DNA from: CAYVQU01 sp964453155
GTDB lineage: Bacteria > Chloroflexota > Anaerolineae > Anaerolineales > UBA11858
NCBI GenBank assembly: GCA_964453155.1
Contig: CAYVQU010000273.1
Coordinates: 1-5,391, forward strand
Direction: 5' to 3'
Length of the DNA stretch: 5,391 bases
Shown: one piece after another, positions 1 to 5,391 of the stretch
How positions within the stretch are numbered: position 1 is the first letter of the stretch
Layout of the letters: each line of letters begins with the position of its first letter
Made by a program: the position numbers and the translations under genes
The notes under the pieces: generated by a model
Seen by the model: the letters and a program-made list of their open reading frames with translations, nothing else
Database searches by the model: none
Told to the model about the DNA's origin: nothing

Positions 1-139
1 TTCAAGGTGCAAAAAAGTGTCCACTAATTTCTAGCTGTTTTTGAACCATCCCAAAGAATCCCGTTACAACCCAAAACTGTTCAGGTGTGACGGAACATAT
101 TGACCGATTTTGCTTCTACTGCAAACCGACAATAACTAA
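1..139. other. Noncoding stretch, nothing recognised
   Basis: I see no convincing open reading frame, RNA gene or promoter pair here. It lies beyond the terminator of the leftward ferredoxin gene, so it is probably intergenic sequence between that gene and whatever lies left of the window. Confidence 0.4.
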
Positions 140-170
140 GACCTTCCAGGTTTAGAAAACCTGGAAGGTC
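140..170. repeat. Perfect 14-bp inverted repeat (hairpin)
   Basis: The arms at 140-153 (GACCTTCCAGGTTT) and 157-170 (AAACCTGGAAGGTC) are exact reverse complements around a 3-base AGA loop. Neither strand shows a run of T after the stem, so it is not a typical rho-independent terminator. A perfect, compact palindrome in an intergenic gap beside another hairpin looks like a REP- or MITE-like dispersed element. That identity is inferred, because copy number cannot be seen from one window. Confidence 0.75.
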
Positions 171-178
171 TGGCCTTT

Positions 179-208
179 AAAAAATGAAGCCCCCGCAAGC
201 GGGGGCTT
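179..208 (-). terminator. Rho-independent terminator of the ferredoxin gene
   Basis: On the minus strand a 10-bp GC-rich stem (199-208 pairing with 187-196, around AA at 197-198; effectively a stable stem with a short GCTTGC loop) is followed after two bases by six T residues (179-184). It sits 32 bases beyond the ferredoxin stop codon, in the right orientation to end that transcript. Confidence 0.9.
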
Positions 209-240
209 TGGTCACATTATCTCGATTTCGATGTTAGCGG

Positions 241-429
241 CTATGCCGGGATAATGCAATCTACGGGGCAAACTTCGATGCATTGGCTCTCGTCAAAGTA
301 GCCTTCGCACTCGACGCACTTTTCGAGTTCGATTTCATAAATTTCATCGCCTTCAAAAATTGCTTCGGTGGGGCATTCGGGTTCGCAAGCACCACAAGAG
401 ATGCATTCGTCTGTGATTTTCAGTGCCAT
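241..429 (-). CDS. 2[4Fe-4S] ferredoxin, Alvin/YfhL type
   Basis: This is a 62-residue soluble, very acidic electron carrier that passes low-potential electrons between oxidoreductases in the cytoplasm. Cluster motif I is C9-x2-C12-x2-C15-x3-C19-P. Motif II is C38-x2-C41-x8-C50-x3-C54-P. The eight-residue insert between the second and third cysteines of motif II is the hallmark of the Allochromatium vinosum / E. coli YfhL type rather than the clostridial type. A ninth cysteine, C58, matches the VDCII segment of the Allochromatium protein. The roughly 20-residue C-terminal extension of those relatives is absent, since the protein ends at IIPA. The start is fixed by a GGAGG ribosome binding site (437-441, minus strand) seven bases upstream. 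The gene has its own promoter and terminator, so it is monocistronic, and no partner enzyme is adjacent. Family assignment is firm; the physiological partner is unknown. Confidence 0.96.
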   Translation of the reverse strand: MALKITDECISCGACEPECPTEAIFEGDEIYEIELEKCVECEGYFDESQCIEVCPVDCIIPA

Positions 430-475
430 GTTGCTTCCTCCAGAAAAATATTGTGAAATTCCTTACTTGTTTGGG

Positions 476-504
476 TTTATACCACCTGGAAAAACCCATG
501 TCAA
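476..504 (-). promoter_or_regulatory. Sigma70-type promoter of the ferredoxin gene
   Basis: On the minus strand, TTGACA (499-504) and TATAAA (476-481) are separated by exactly 17 bases, which is almost the full consensus. Transcription would start near 469, giving a leader of about 40 bases before the ATG at 429. Such a strong match suggests high, largely constitutive expression. Confidence 0.88.
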
Positions 505-716
505 CAGAAAGATGTCATATAAAAAAAATGACGATCAACGCCCGATTTGCTGAATGTAATTAAGTACGGTGCGGCTTGTGCGCAAAATAAAACTGGCAAA
601 ATTTACCGCCCCGCCTGAGCAGATTTCGGTTTGATCAAAATACTTGAATTAGGGTTTTCCCGAAATCCGCTTATAAGACTTTTCTCAGAAATATCCTGAT
701 TAGGGCCAATAAAATC
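505..716. other. Intergenic gap between divergent units; no gene seen
   Basis: This gap separates the leftward ferredoxin promoter from the rightward tRNA promoter. No reading frame here looks coding. Two weak symmetries are visible: the 10-bp palindrome TTTGATCAAA at 630-639, and an 8-bp inverted repeat (622-629 with 660-667) that encloses it with a 30-base loop. They could be operator sites, but sites this short are expected by chance in AT-rich DNA. Confidence 0.4.
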
Positions 717-743
717 TTGAAACTAAACCAACCGCGGTATAAT
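717..743 (+). promoter_or_regulatory. Promoter of the tRNA-Sec gene
   Basis: TTGAAA (717-722) and a perfect TATAAT (738-743) are separated by 15 bases, a short spacer. Transcription would begin near 750, about five bases before the mature tRNA, as is usual for tRNA genes. No strong terminator follows the tRNA, so the same promoter may also serve the two protein genes downstream. Confidence 0.75.
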
Positions 744-754
744 TTCGGCAATTC

Positions 755-851
755 GGGAGTGGTTGGGCCCCGGTGGGTTCCCCAGTCTTCAAAATTGGTG
801 GCGGGTCGCGTTGCGGGCCGCGGTGGGTTCGACTCCCATCCACTCCCGCCA
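755..851 (+). tRNA. selC: tRNA-Sec (selenocysteine), anticodon UCA
   Basis: This is the adaptor that is charged with serine, converted to selenocysteine by SelA and delivered to in-frame UGA codons by SelB. The 97-base gene folds into the special Sec-tRNA cloverleaf. The acceptor stem has 8 bp (755-762 with 840-847), then discriminator G848 and an encoded CCA (849-851). The D-stem has 6 bp (765-770 with 775-780, two G-U pairs) and a 4-base CGGT loop. The anticodon stem is 782-786 with 794-798, and its loop CTTCAAA carries TCA at 789-791. The variable arm is long (799-822), with 801-809 pairing with 813-821 except for one G-G mismatch. The T-stem has 5 bp (823-827 with 835-839) and loop TTCGACT. 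The 8+5 acceptor/T helix and 6-bp D-stem are diagnostic of bacterial tRNA-Sec and rule out a UGA-suppressor Trp tRNA. No other sel gene lies in the window. Confidence 0.96.
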
Positions 852-874
852 GTTTTCATTGTGGAGTTTCGAAT

Positions 875-902
875 GGGGAATGGTGAGTGGGGTTTGGGAG
901 GG
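875..902 (+). promoter_or_regulatory. G-rich leader, possible G-quadruplex over the RBS
   Basis: Four guanine tracts (875-878, 889-892, 896-898, 900-902) are separated by loops of 10, 3 and 1 bases, which fits a G-quadruplex able to form on the coding strand and in the mRNA. The last two tracts are also the GGGAGGG ribosome binding site of the four-helix-bundle gene, whose ATG is at 906. The tract structure is seen directly; folding and any control of translation are inference. Confidence 0.4.
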
Positions 903-905
903 AAT

Positions 906-1259
906 ATGCCTGAAAACAAACTGAAAGAGAGGACGAAGCAGTTTGCATTGCGAATCATTCGACTGGTAGAAGCGCTGCCAAGTTCAAAAACTTCACATGT
1001 AATTGGCAACCAGTTATTACGGTCGGGAACGTCGGTAGCAGCAAATTATCGAGCCGTTTGCCGGGCCAGATCGACAGCTGAATTTGTTGCCAAGCTGGGA
1101 ATTGTTGAAGAAGAAGCCGATGAATCCTTGTTTTGGATGGAATTATTAGTTGAATCAAAAATTGTCGAAAGATCTAAACTTGAATATTTAATGAAAGAAG
1201 CAGATGAGTTGATTGCTATCACGGTTGCTTCGATCAAAACTGCCAGGAAGAGAAAATGA
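906..1259 (+). CDS. Four-helix-bundle protein, 23S rRNA-IVP/S23 family
   Basis: This 117-residue cytoplasmic protein belongs to the four-helix-bundle family first found in intervening sequences of 23S rRNA genes; its biochemical role is unknown. The family signature is visible: QLLRSGTSVAANYR near residues 35-48, followed by ARSTAEFVAKLGIVEEEADESLFWMELL, then a final amphipathic helix and a basic tail (KTARKRK). Length is typical. I chose ATG 906 because GGGAGGG lies just upstream and the homologous region begins here. An upstream in-frame ATG at 873 would add 11 glycine-rich residues and has no ribosome binding site, while extension to 717 would read through the tRNA gene. The stop overlaps the next start (ATGA), so the gene is probably translated together with the M50 protease. 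It is not inside an rRNA here. Family confidence is high; function is open. Confidence 0.9.
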   Translation: MPENKLKERTKQFALRIIRLVEALPSSKTSHVIGNQLLRSGTSVAANYRAVCRARSTAEFVAKLGIVEEEADESLFWMELLVESKIVERSKLEYLMKEADELIAITVASIKTARKRK

Positions 1260-2491
1260 ATCCGATTTCCGAAATCAAAACTCCCCAATCTCCATCACCT
1301 CATCCTGATACTTATGCAGACATAATCCGGCGTGTTTTTCGGATTGATGATACGACTTGGGGTACGGAGAAAGATGGATATTACATTCGTTATCGGGGGC
1401 AACTACTGATCGATTCAGAAGCGGCGTATGAGCAGGTCACAAATGCATTAAGACCGCTAAATATCACGCCCTTGTTCCGAGTTATTGATGGCACGCAATC
1501 AATTCTATTGATCAAAGGGGTGAATCAACCACGTCCCTCCAAAGTATGGGTCAATATTTTGTTATTTGCATTAACCGTTTTGAGCATGCTCTATGTTGGA
1601 ACCATGTACACGCTGGGGGGGATCTACGATGGTCCAGCTGCTCCGGCTATGGATGTCCTAATGCCCTATATTCAGCAGAGTATCGGGGGCGGGATCGCCT
1701 TTACGGTTAGCATGTTGGGGATTTTGCTCGCCCACGAATTTGGCCATTATTTTATGGCGCGTTATCACAAAACGGAAGTCTCGCTGCCCTACTTCTTACC
1801 CTTCCCCAATCTCCTGGGAACCATGGGGGCCGTAATCCTGACGAAAGAAGTTCCCCGCAATAAGAAAGTATTACTAGATATTGGAATTGCCGGTCCGTTG
1901 GCGGGATTAGTTGTGACGATCCCGGTATTGTTCATTGGATTGGCAACCTCAGATCTTCATCAGCTCCCCGCGGTTTTATCGAACCAGATTGCCTTTGAGG
2001 GCAATTCACTTTTGTATCTAGCGGTCAAATATTTAGTACACGGGATGTGGCTGCCACAACCTGTCGATTTTGGAAATATTTCGCCCTTCATCTATTGGGT
2101 CCGTTACTTTTTTACCGGACAACCCTTACCACATGGTGGTATCGATGTCACCATGAACTCGGTTGCTTTAGCTGGCTGGGCCGGATTGCTGATTACGGGT
2201 CTCAATCTCATACCTGTTGGTCAACTTGATGGTGGTCATTTGCTTTACGGGATTTTGGGCAAACGTACGCAAAAAATTGTCCCCTTCATCGTCGGAGCGT
2301 TACTCCTGTTGGGACTTGTCTGGACTGGTTGGTGGCTGTGGGCGTTGCTCATCCTGGTCTTCAACCGCCGGCATGGAGAGCCATTGGATGAGATTACGCC
2401 TATTGATGATAACCGCAAGTTGGTCGCCATATTTGGGCTCATCATCTTCATCCTGATATTTATTCCCGTTCCGATGACGGGTCCGTTCTAA
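1256..2491 (+). CDS. M50 family site-2-type intramembrane zinc protease
   Basis: This is a predicted polytopic membrane metalloprotease of 411 residues that cleaves substrates within the membrane. The zinc motif HEFGH is at residues 160-164 (ligands H160 and H164, catalytic E161). The second motif, NLIPVGQLDGG at 317-327, supplies the third ligand D325. Hydrophobic segments lie near 98-120, 145-168, 205-229, 303-321, 341-369 and 388-405, so both motifs sit in or beside membrane helices. The N-terminal 95 residues form a soluble domain (conserved-looking 20-88), as in the EGY1-like / archaeal S2P branch. There is no PDZ domain, unlike RseP. The start ATG overlaps the upstream stop by four bases, and translation is probably coupled. 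A terminator follows directly. All catalytic residues are present, so it is likely active. The substrate cannot be deduced, because no anti-sigma factor or membrane regulator lies nearby. Confidence 0.94.
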   Translation: MNPISEIKTPQSPSPHPDTYADIIRRVFRIDDTTWGTEKDGYYIRYRGQLLIDSEAAYEQVTNALRPLNITPLFRVIDGTQSILLIKGVNQPRPSKVWVNILLFALTVLSMLYVGTMYTLGGIYDGPAAPAMDVLMPYIQQSIGGGIAFTVSMLGILLAHEFGHYFMARYHKTEVSLPYFLPFPNLLGTMGAVILTKEVPRNKKVLLDIGIAGPLAGLVVTIPVLFIGLATSDLHQLPAVLSNQIAFEGNSLLYLAVKYLVHGMWLPQPVDFGNISPFIYWVRYFFTGQPLPHGGIDVTMNSVALAGWAGLLITGLNLIPVGQLDGGHLLYGILGKRTQKIVPFIVGALLLLGLVWTGWWLWALLILVFNRRHGEPLDEITPIDDNRKLVAIFGLIIFILIFIPVPMTGPF

Positions 2492-2514
2492 ATCATAGCG
2501 ATCCCCCACTGGAG

Positions 2515-2546
2515 ACCCCTGAGACTGTTCAGGGGTTTCTTTTCTT
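2515..2546 (+). terminator. Rho-independent terminator after the M50 gene
   Basis: An 8-bp stem (ACCCCTGA at 2515-2522 with TCAGGGGT at 2529-2536), extendable through G-U and A-T pairs, encloses a 6-base loop and runs into TTTCTTTTCTT (2536-2546). It ends the tRNA / four-helix / protease unit and separates it from the transporter promoter, which begins only seven bases later. Confidence 0.9.
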
Positions 2547-2552
2547 AAAGAT

Positions 2553-2581
2553 TTGACATTTCTATCCCTTTGGATCATACT
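2553..2581 (+). promoter_or_regulatory. Promoter of the SulP transporter operon
   Basis: A consensus TTGACA (2553-2558) is followed after 17 bases by CATACT (2576-2581), a four-of-six match to TATAAT. Transcription would start near 2588, giving a leader of about 70 bases before the ATG at 2661. The TTG that could be read as a far-upstream start codon of the transporter frame is the -35 box itself, which supports the later ATG. Confidence 0.75.
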
Positions 2582-2660
2582 TGGGAGAAAGTCACAGTTC
2601 ACTGCAGATATCCAGACCGGAGCGCTTCTTTTAGCTGTCCATGCCGACCAGGGAAATCCA

Positions 2661-4883
2661 ATGGAAAAATCTCGTGACCAATCTCTTCTAAGAAACTTCA
2701 TCTATAATCTAGCGGTTACGCCTTTCGCCGGGTTGATCGTTGGGATCATCGCGCTCAGCAATACCATTACTTTGGGTGCCCTAGTTTTCTCTGAGTCGCT
2801 GCCGGGTTACATTCCATATGGAATTGGGGTGGCGTTGTTCAGTGGATTGGTTGTATCCATATTCGTTACTTTATTTGGGACTACTCCTGGGTTGGTTGCT
2901 TACCCTCAGGCCGCCATCGCTACCATTTGTGCCTTGCTAGTTACCCATATCAAATCTGCCATGCCGACTTCGGCCTCGGAAGTGGAGGTATTCTCCACGA
3001 TTGTAGCTGCTTTATGGCTGAGCACTTTCTCTACCGGGCTAATTTTTTTCATTTTTGGCCGTTTAAAGATTGGCAAAGCCTTCCGATTTATGCCCTACCC
3101 GGTTTTTGGTGGATTTCTTGCCGGGCTGGGTTGGCTGATCATCAAAGGGGGCTTTAAAATGATGGTGGCACTGCCCCTCCAAATTTCCAGCTTAAGCCAA
3201 TGGCTTTACGCGGATTATTTTTATCAATGGTTTCCCGGTTTTATCCTAGCAATCTTAATTTTTATCTTTCAAAGAAAAATCCGCAACCCGTTGGTATTAC
3301 CAGTGATATTACTGTTGAGCGCCGGGGGCTTTTATGCCGCCATCTATGTGCTTAACATTCCCTTTTCACAACTCGCGGAAGATGGGTGGTTACTAGGAAC
3401 ATTTGGAAATCGGACCCTCTGGCTGCCAGTTGACCTGCGAATTGTGCTGCAGCAGGCCCACTGGGATGTCATTGGGCAAAATACATTTACGTTTGTCACC
3501 ATAACCTTCACCAGCCTGCTCGGAACCCTTTTCAACTGCAGCGGGATAGAACTGGTTGCCAAAGAAGATATCCGGTTGGACCGAGAATTACAAGTATCCG
3601 GTTTTGCAAATATGCTGGCCAGCCTGGGGGGTGGCATTATTGGTTATCATTCGGTCAGCCTGTCTACAATCTCAAATAAATTTGGTCTTCGGAACCGGTT
3701 GGTGGGATTGGTAGCTGCCGGCATGGTAGGTTTCACCTTGTTTTACGGTGCCGCGGTGCTCTCCTATGTGCCGCGCATCCTGGTCGGGGGTTTATTGGTC
3801 TATTTAGGAATCTCCTTTCTCTACAAATGGGTGATTGAATCCTGGAAATTGCTTTCAAAAGCGGAATATCTGGTCCTTATCATGATCCTGATCGTAATCA
3901 GCACCTTTGGCTTTTTAGCAGGCGTGCTGGTGGGTGTGGTTTCTACCGCCATACTGTTCGCGATCAGCTACAGCCGGATCGATATCATTAAAAGCACGCT
4001 AACAGGTAAAAATTTTCATAGCAATTTCAGCCGCTCCCCCCATCACGACCAATATCTGCATGATCAGGGGGAATCTTTGCTGATTCTGAAACTGCAGGGG
4101 TTTATCTTTTTTGGAACTGCGTTTAATTTGATGCACTCAATCCGTACCAGGATAGACACGGTAGATAAATTGCCCCTGCGTTTCATCGTTTTAGATTTTC
4201 GGCTGGTCAACGGAGTTGATTCATCAGCCTTAAACAGCTTTTTGCGGATACGTTATCTGGCCGAAAACAACGATTTCTTCCTGGTTTTTTCGGGTCTCAA
4301 TTCTGAGATTGAGGGTCAATTAATCAGCGAGAACGTATTGGTTTCCGATAATCCAGCCACCCAATCTTTCCCGGATATGGACCACGCTGTAGAGTGGTGT
4401 GAGCACGAAATTTTGTCAGCAGATAAGGTTACTTATGAATTTCAACCCTCACTAAGATCACAATTACGGGCAGAGTTTTCGGACGAAGAGGGCGTAACTG
4501 ATTTCTTCAATTTCCTGGAGCGCAAAGAATTTGCTGAAAAGGCAATCATAATTTCGTCTGGCGCCCCGCCTGAAGGTTTATTTTTCATTGAAGCGGGTGA
4601 AATTTCAGTCCGCCTGGCAACCGGAGATGGAGATTTTATCCGTCTACGAACCATGGGAGCCGGCACAATAGTGGGCGAATTGGGGATGTACCTTGGTAAC
4701 CCGGCCAGTGCCGAAGTTATTGCCGAAACCGATAGCATTGTCCATCAACTCACAATTGAAGCACTTGACCAAATGGAAGCTGAGAAACCAAAAATTGCAG
4801 CCGCCTTCCACAAATATATGGCAACGATGTTGAGTAAACGCCTGATCGATACCAATACGACCTTGCAAGCATTACTGGATTAA
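2661..4883 (+). CDS. SulP-family anion transporter with STAS and cNMP-binding-like domains
   Basis: This 740-residue inner-membrane transporter of the SulP/SLC26 family has three parts. Residues about 12-440 are the multi-helix transport domain, with the typical NCSGIELVAKEDIRLDREL and GGGIIGYHSVSLS stretches around 292-336. Residues about 470-585 are a cytosolic STAS domain, with VLDFRLVNGVDSS at 510-522; S521/S522 lie where phosphorylatable residues occur in anti-sigma-antagonist STAS proteins. Residues about 605-735 are a Crp-like cyclic-nucleotide-binding fold. Its phosphate-binding cassette reads VGELGMYLGNPASAEVIA (671-688). It keeps G672-E673-L674, but the usual Pro-Arg is Pro681-Ala682, so classical cAMP/cGMP binding is doubtful. 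The start ATG 2661 has a weak AGGGA site and lies downstream of the promoter; a TTG-started extension to 2553 would begin inside the -35 box. The anion is unknown: sulfate, bicarbonate or another is possible. It probably forms an operon with the DHH gene seven bases downstream. Confidence 0.93.
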   Translation: MEKSRDQSLLRNFIYNLAVTPFAGLIVGIIALSNTITLGALVFSESLPGYIPYGIGVALFSGLVVSIFVTLFGTTPGLVAYPQAAIATICALLVTHIKSAMPTSASEVEVFSTIVAALWLSTFSTGLIFFIFGRLKIGKAFRFMPYPVFGGFLAGLGWLIIKGGFKMMVALPLQISSLSQWLYADYFYQWFPGFILAILIFIFQRKIRNPLVLPVILLLSAGGFYAAIYVLNIPFSQLAEDGWLLGTFGNRTLWLPVDLRIVLQQAHWDVIGQNTFTFVTITFTSLLGTLFNCSGIELVAKEDIRLDRELQVSGFANMLASLGGGIIGYHSVSLSTISNKFGLRNRLVGLVAAGMVGFTLFYGAAVLSYVPRILVGGLLVYLGISFLYKWVIESWKLLSKAEYLVLIMILIVISTFGFLAGVLVGVVSTAILFAISYSRIDIIKSTLTGKNFHSNFSRSPHHDQYLHDQGESLLILKLQGFIFFGTAFNLMHSIRTRIDTVDKLPLRFIVLDFRLVNGVDSSALNSFLRIRYLAENNDFFLVFSGLNSEIEGQLISENVLVSDNPATQSFPDMDHAVEWCEHEILSADKVTYEFQPSLRSQLRAEFSDEEGVTDFFNFLERKEFAEKAIIISSGAPPEGLFFIEAGEISVRLATGDGDFIRLRTMGAGTIVGELGMYLGNPASAEVIAETDSIVHQLTIEALDQMEAEKPKIAAAFHKYMATMLSKRLIDTNTTLQALLD

Positions 4884-4890
4884 CAACCAC

Positions 4891-5358
4891 ATGCCTTTAA
4901 CTAAACCTACGGAGCTACAAACCCTCTGCCTACACCACAACGACACCGACGGGCGCGCCTCGGCCGCAATCGTTCGGCGAGCCCTTGGCCCCCAAGTAAG
5001 GCTTTACGAAATGAGTTATGGGGATTCACTCCCACTCGAATATTTACTGACTGCTGATCATCTCATCATTGTTGATTTCTCACTCCCCAGGGAGGAAATG
5101 GAAAATTTGGCCGCTTACCACCAAATCACCTGGATAGATCATCATAAATCGGCAATTGAAGAGCTTGCTGGCAGTGCAGACGATTGGCCCGGCATTCGAG
5201 ATGTTGGCGAGGCGGCCTGTGTGCTAACCTGGCAATACTATTTTCCAGATCAAAGGGTTCCCAAATCGATTAAATTAATTGGAGACCGTGATATTTGGCG
5301 GTGGGCAGAACCAGAAACCGGACCCTTCAATGAAGGGATTAGAGTCTATTCACAATAA
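4891..5358 (+). CDS. DHH-family phosphoesterase, N-terminal catalytic domain only
   Basis: This 155-residue protein resembles the NrnB/RecJ-like DHH hydrolases, manganese-dependent cytoplasmic enzymes that cleave phosphodiesters such as short oligonucleotides or cyclic-dinucleotide products. Visible motifs are HNDTDG (residues 16-21, ligands D18 and D20), VDFS (61-64, D62), the signature DHH (83-85) and GDRD (131-134). All metal-binding motifs of the DHH domain are therefore present. Family members usually run on to about 300 residues or more with a DHHA1 substrate-binding domain, but here TAA at 5356 stops the frame right after NEGIRVYSQ, which in relatives continues. The frame stays open past the stop to the window edge. 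This may be a nonsense mutation, a sequencing error or a genuinely short protein. Spacing to the transporter is seven bases, with no clear ribosome binding site, so coupled translation is likely. Confidence 0.85.
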   Translation: MPLTKPTELQTLCLHHNDTDGRASAAIVRRALGPQVRLYEMSYGDSLPLEYLLTADHLIIVDFSLPREEMENLAAYHQITWIDHHKSAIEELAGSADDWPGIRDVGEAACVLTWQYYFPDQRVPKSIKLIGDRDIWRWAEPETGPFNEGIRVYSQ

Positions 5359-5367
5359 GGGGTGAAC

Positions 5368-5391
5368 ATGGTAAACCAGTCCAAACTGAGC
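5368..5391 (+). CDS. Start of a downstream reading frame, cut by the window end
   Basis: An ATG at 5368 follows a good ribosome binding site (AAGGGGTG, 5357-5364) that overlaps the stop codon of the DHH gene. Only eight codons (MVNQSKLS) are visible, so no family can be assigned. The frame is the same as that of the DHH gene, so this may be either a separate next gene or the re-initiated C-terminal half of the DHH protein. Confidence 0.4.

Noticed and set aside
630..639. TTTGATCAAA as an FNR/CRP operator between the divergent units
   Set aside because: The known FNR site needs TTGAT and ATCAA separated by four bases. Here the half-sites are fused, and a 10-bp palindrome in AT-rich DNA is weak evidence.
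717..905. An upstream in-frame extension of the four-helix gene beginning at 717
   Set aside because: It would translate the entire tRNA-Sec gene and starts in the tRNA promoter's -35 box. The conserved protein and its ribosome binding site begin at 906.
1257..1259. TGA at the end of the four-helix gene as a selenocysteine codon
   Set aside because: The frame after it is open for only about 21 codons before TAA, and the overlap with the protease ATG plus the complete family length make it an ordinary stop.
755..1259. tRNA-Sec as an integration site with the four-helix gene as mobile cargo
   Set aside because: I found no direct repeat of the tRNA 3' end downstream, no integrase and no insertion-sequence ends in the window.
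906..1259. The four-helix protein as an Avd accessory factor of a diversity-generating retroelement
   Set aside because: Avd belongs to the same fold family, but there is no reverse transcriptase, template repeat or variable repeat here.
2300..2701. A 133-residue minus-strand reading frame over the end of the protease gene and the gap
   Set aside because: It lies antisense to a well-supported protease gene, a terminator and a promoter, and its composition resembles no protein family.
5356..5358. Stop-codon recoding of the DHH gene linked to the tRNA-Sec
   Set aside because: The codon is TAA, not TGA, so selenocysteine insertion cannot explain read-through.

Overview
The window looks like chromosomal sequence from a free-living bacterium with an anaerobic or low-potential redox lifestyle. 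It has moderate G+C, compact operons, clear sigma70-type promoters, an Alvin/YfhL-type 2[4Fe-4S] ferredoxin and a selenocysteine tRNA. The combination (that ferredoxin, a four-helix-bundle 'IVP' protein, an EGY-like M50 protease, a dispersed-type inverted repeat) reminds me of Anaerolineae-like Chloroflexota. That placement is inference from general resemblance, not proof.

Layout, left to right. Bases 1-240 are noncoding and hold a perfect 14-bp inverted repeat (140-170) and the rho-independent terminator of the ferredoxin gene. The ferredoxin gene (241-429) reads leftward from a near-consensus promoter (476-504). A featureless stretch follows. Reading rightward are then a promoter (717-743) and an intact tRNA-Sec gene with anticodon UCA (755-851). 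A G-rich leader, a four-helix-bundle gene (906-1259) and an M50 site-2-type membrane protease (1256-2491) come next, the last two overlapping by ATGA. A strong terminator (2515-2546) closes this unit.

A new promoter (2553-2581) starts a second rightward unit. It carries a 740-residue SulP anion transporter fused to a STAS domain and a cyclic-nucleotide-binding-like domain (2661-4883). Seven bases later comes a DHH-family phosphoesterase (4891-5358), which stops before the usual C-terminal DHHA1 domain. Immediately after its stop, with a good ribosome binding site, an ATG opens another reading frame that leaves the window.

The tRNA-Sec implies that the organism decodes UGA as selenocysteine, but no selA, selB, selD or selenoprotein gene is visible here. 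The most interesting points are the Sec tRNA and its transcriptional link to the four-helix/protease pair, the possible G-quadruplex over the four-helix ribosome binding site, the transporter whose cNMP pocket has lost its phosphate-binding arginine, and the DHH gene that ends early with an in-frame continuation.
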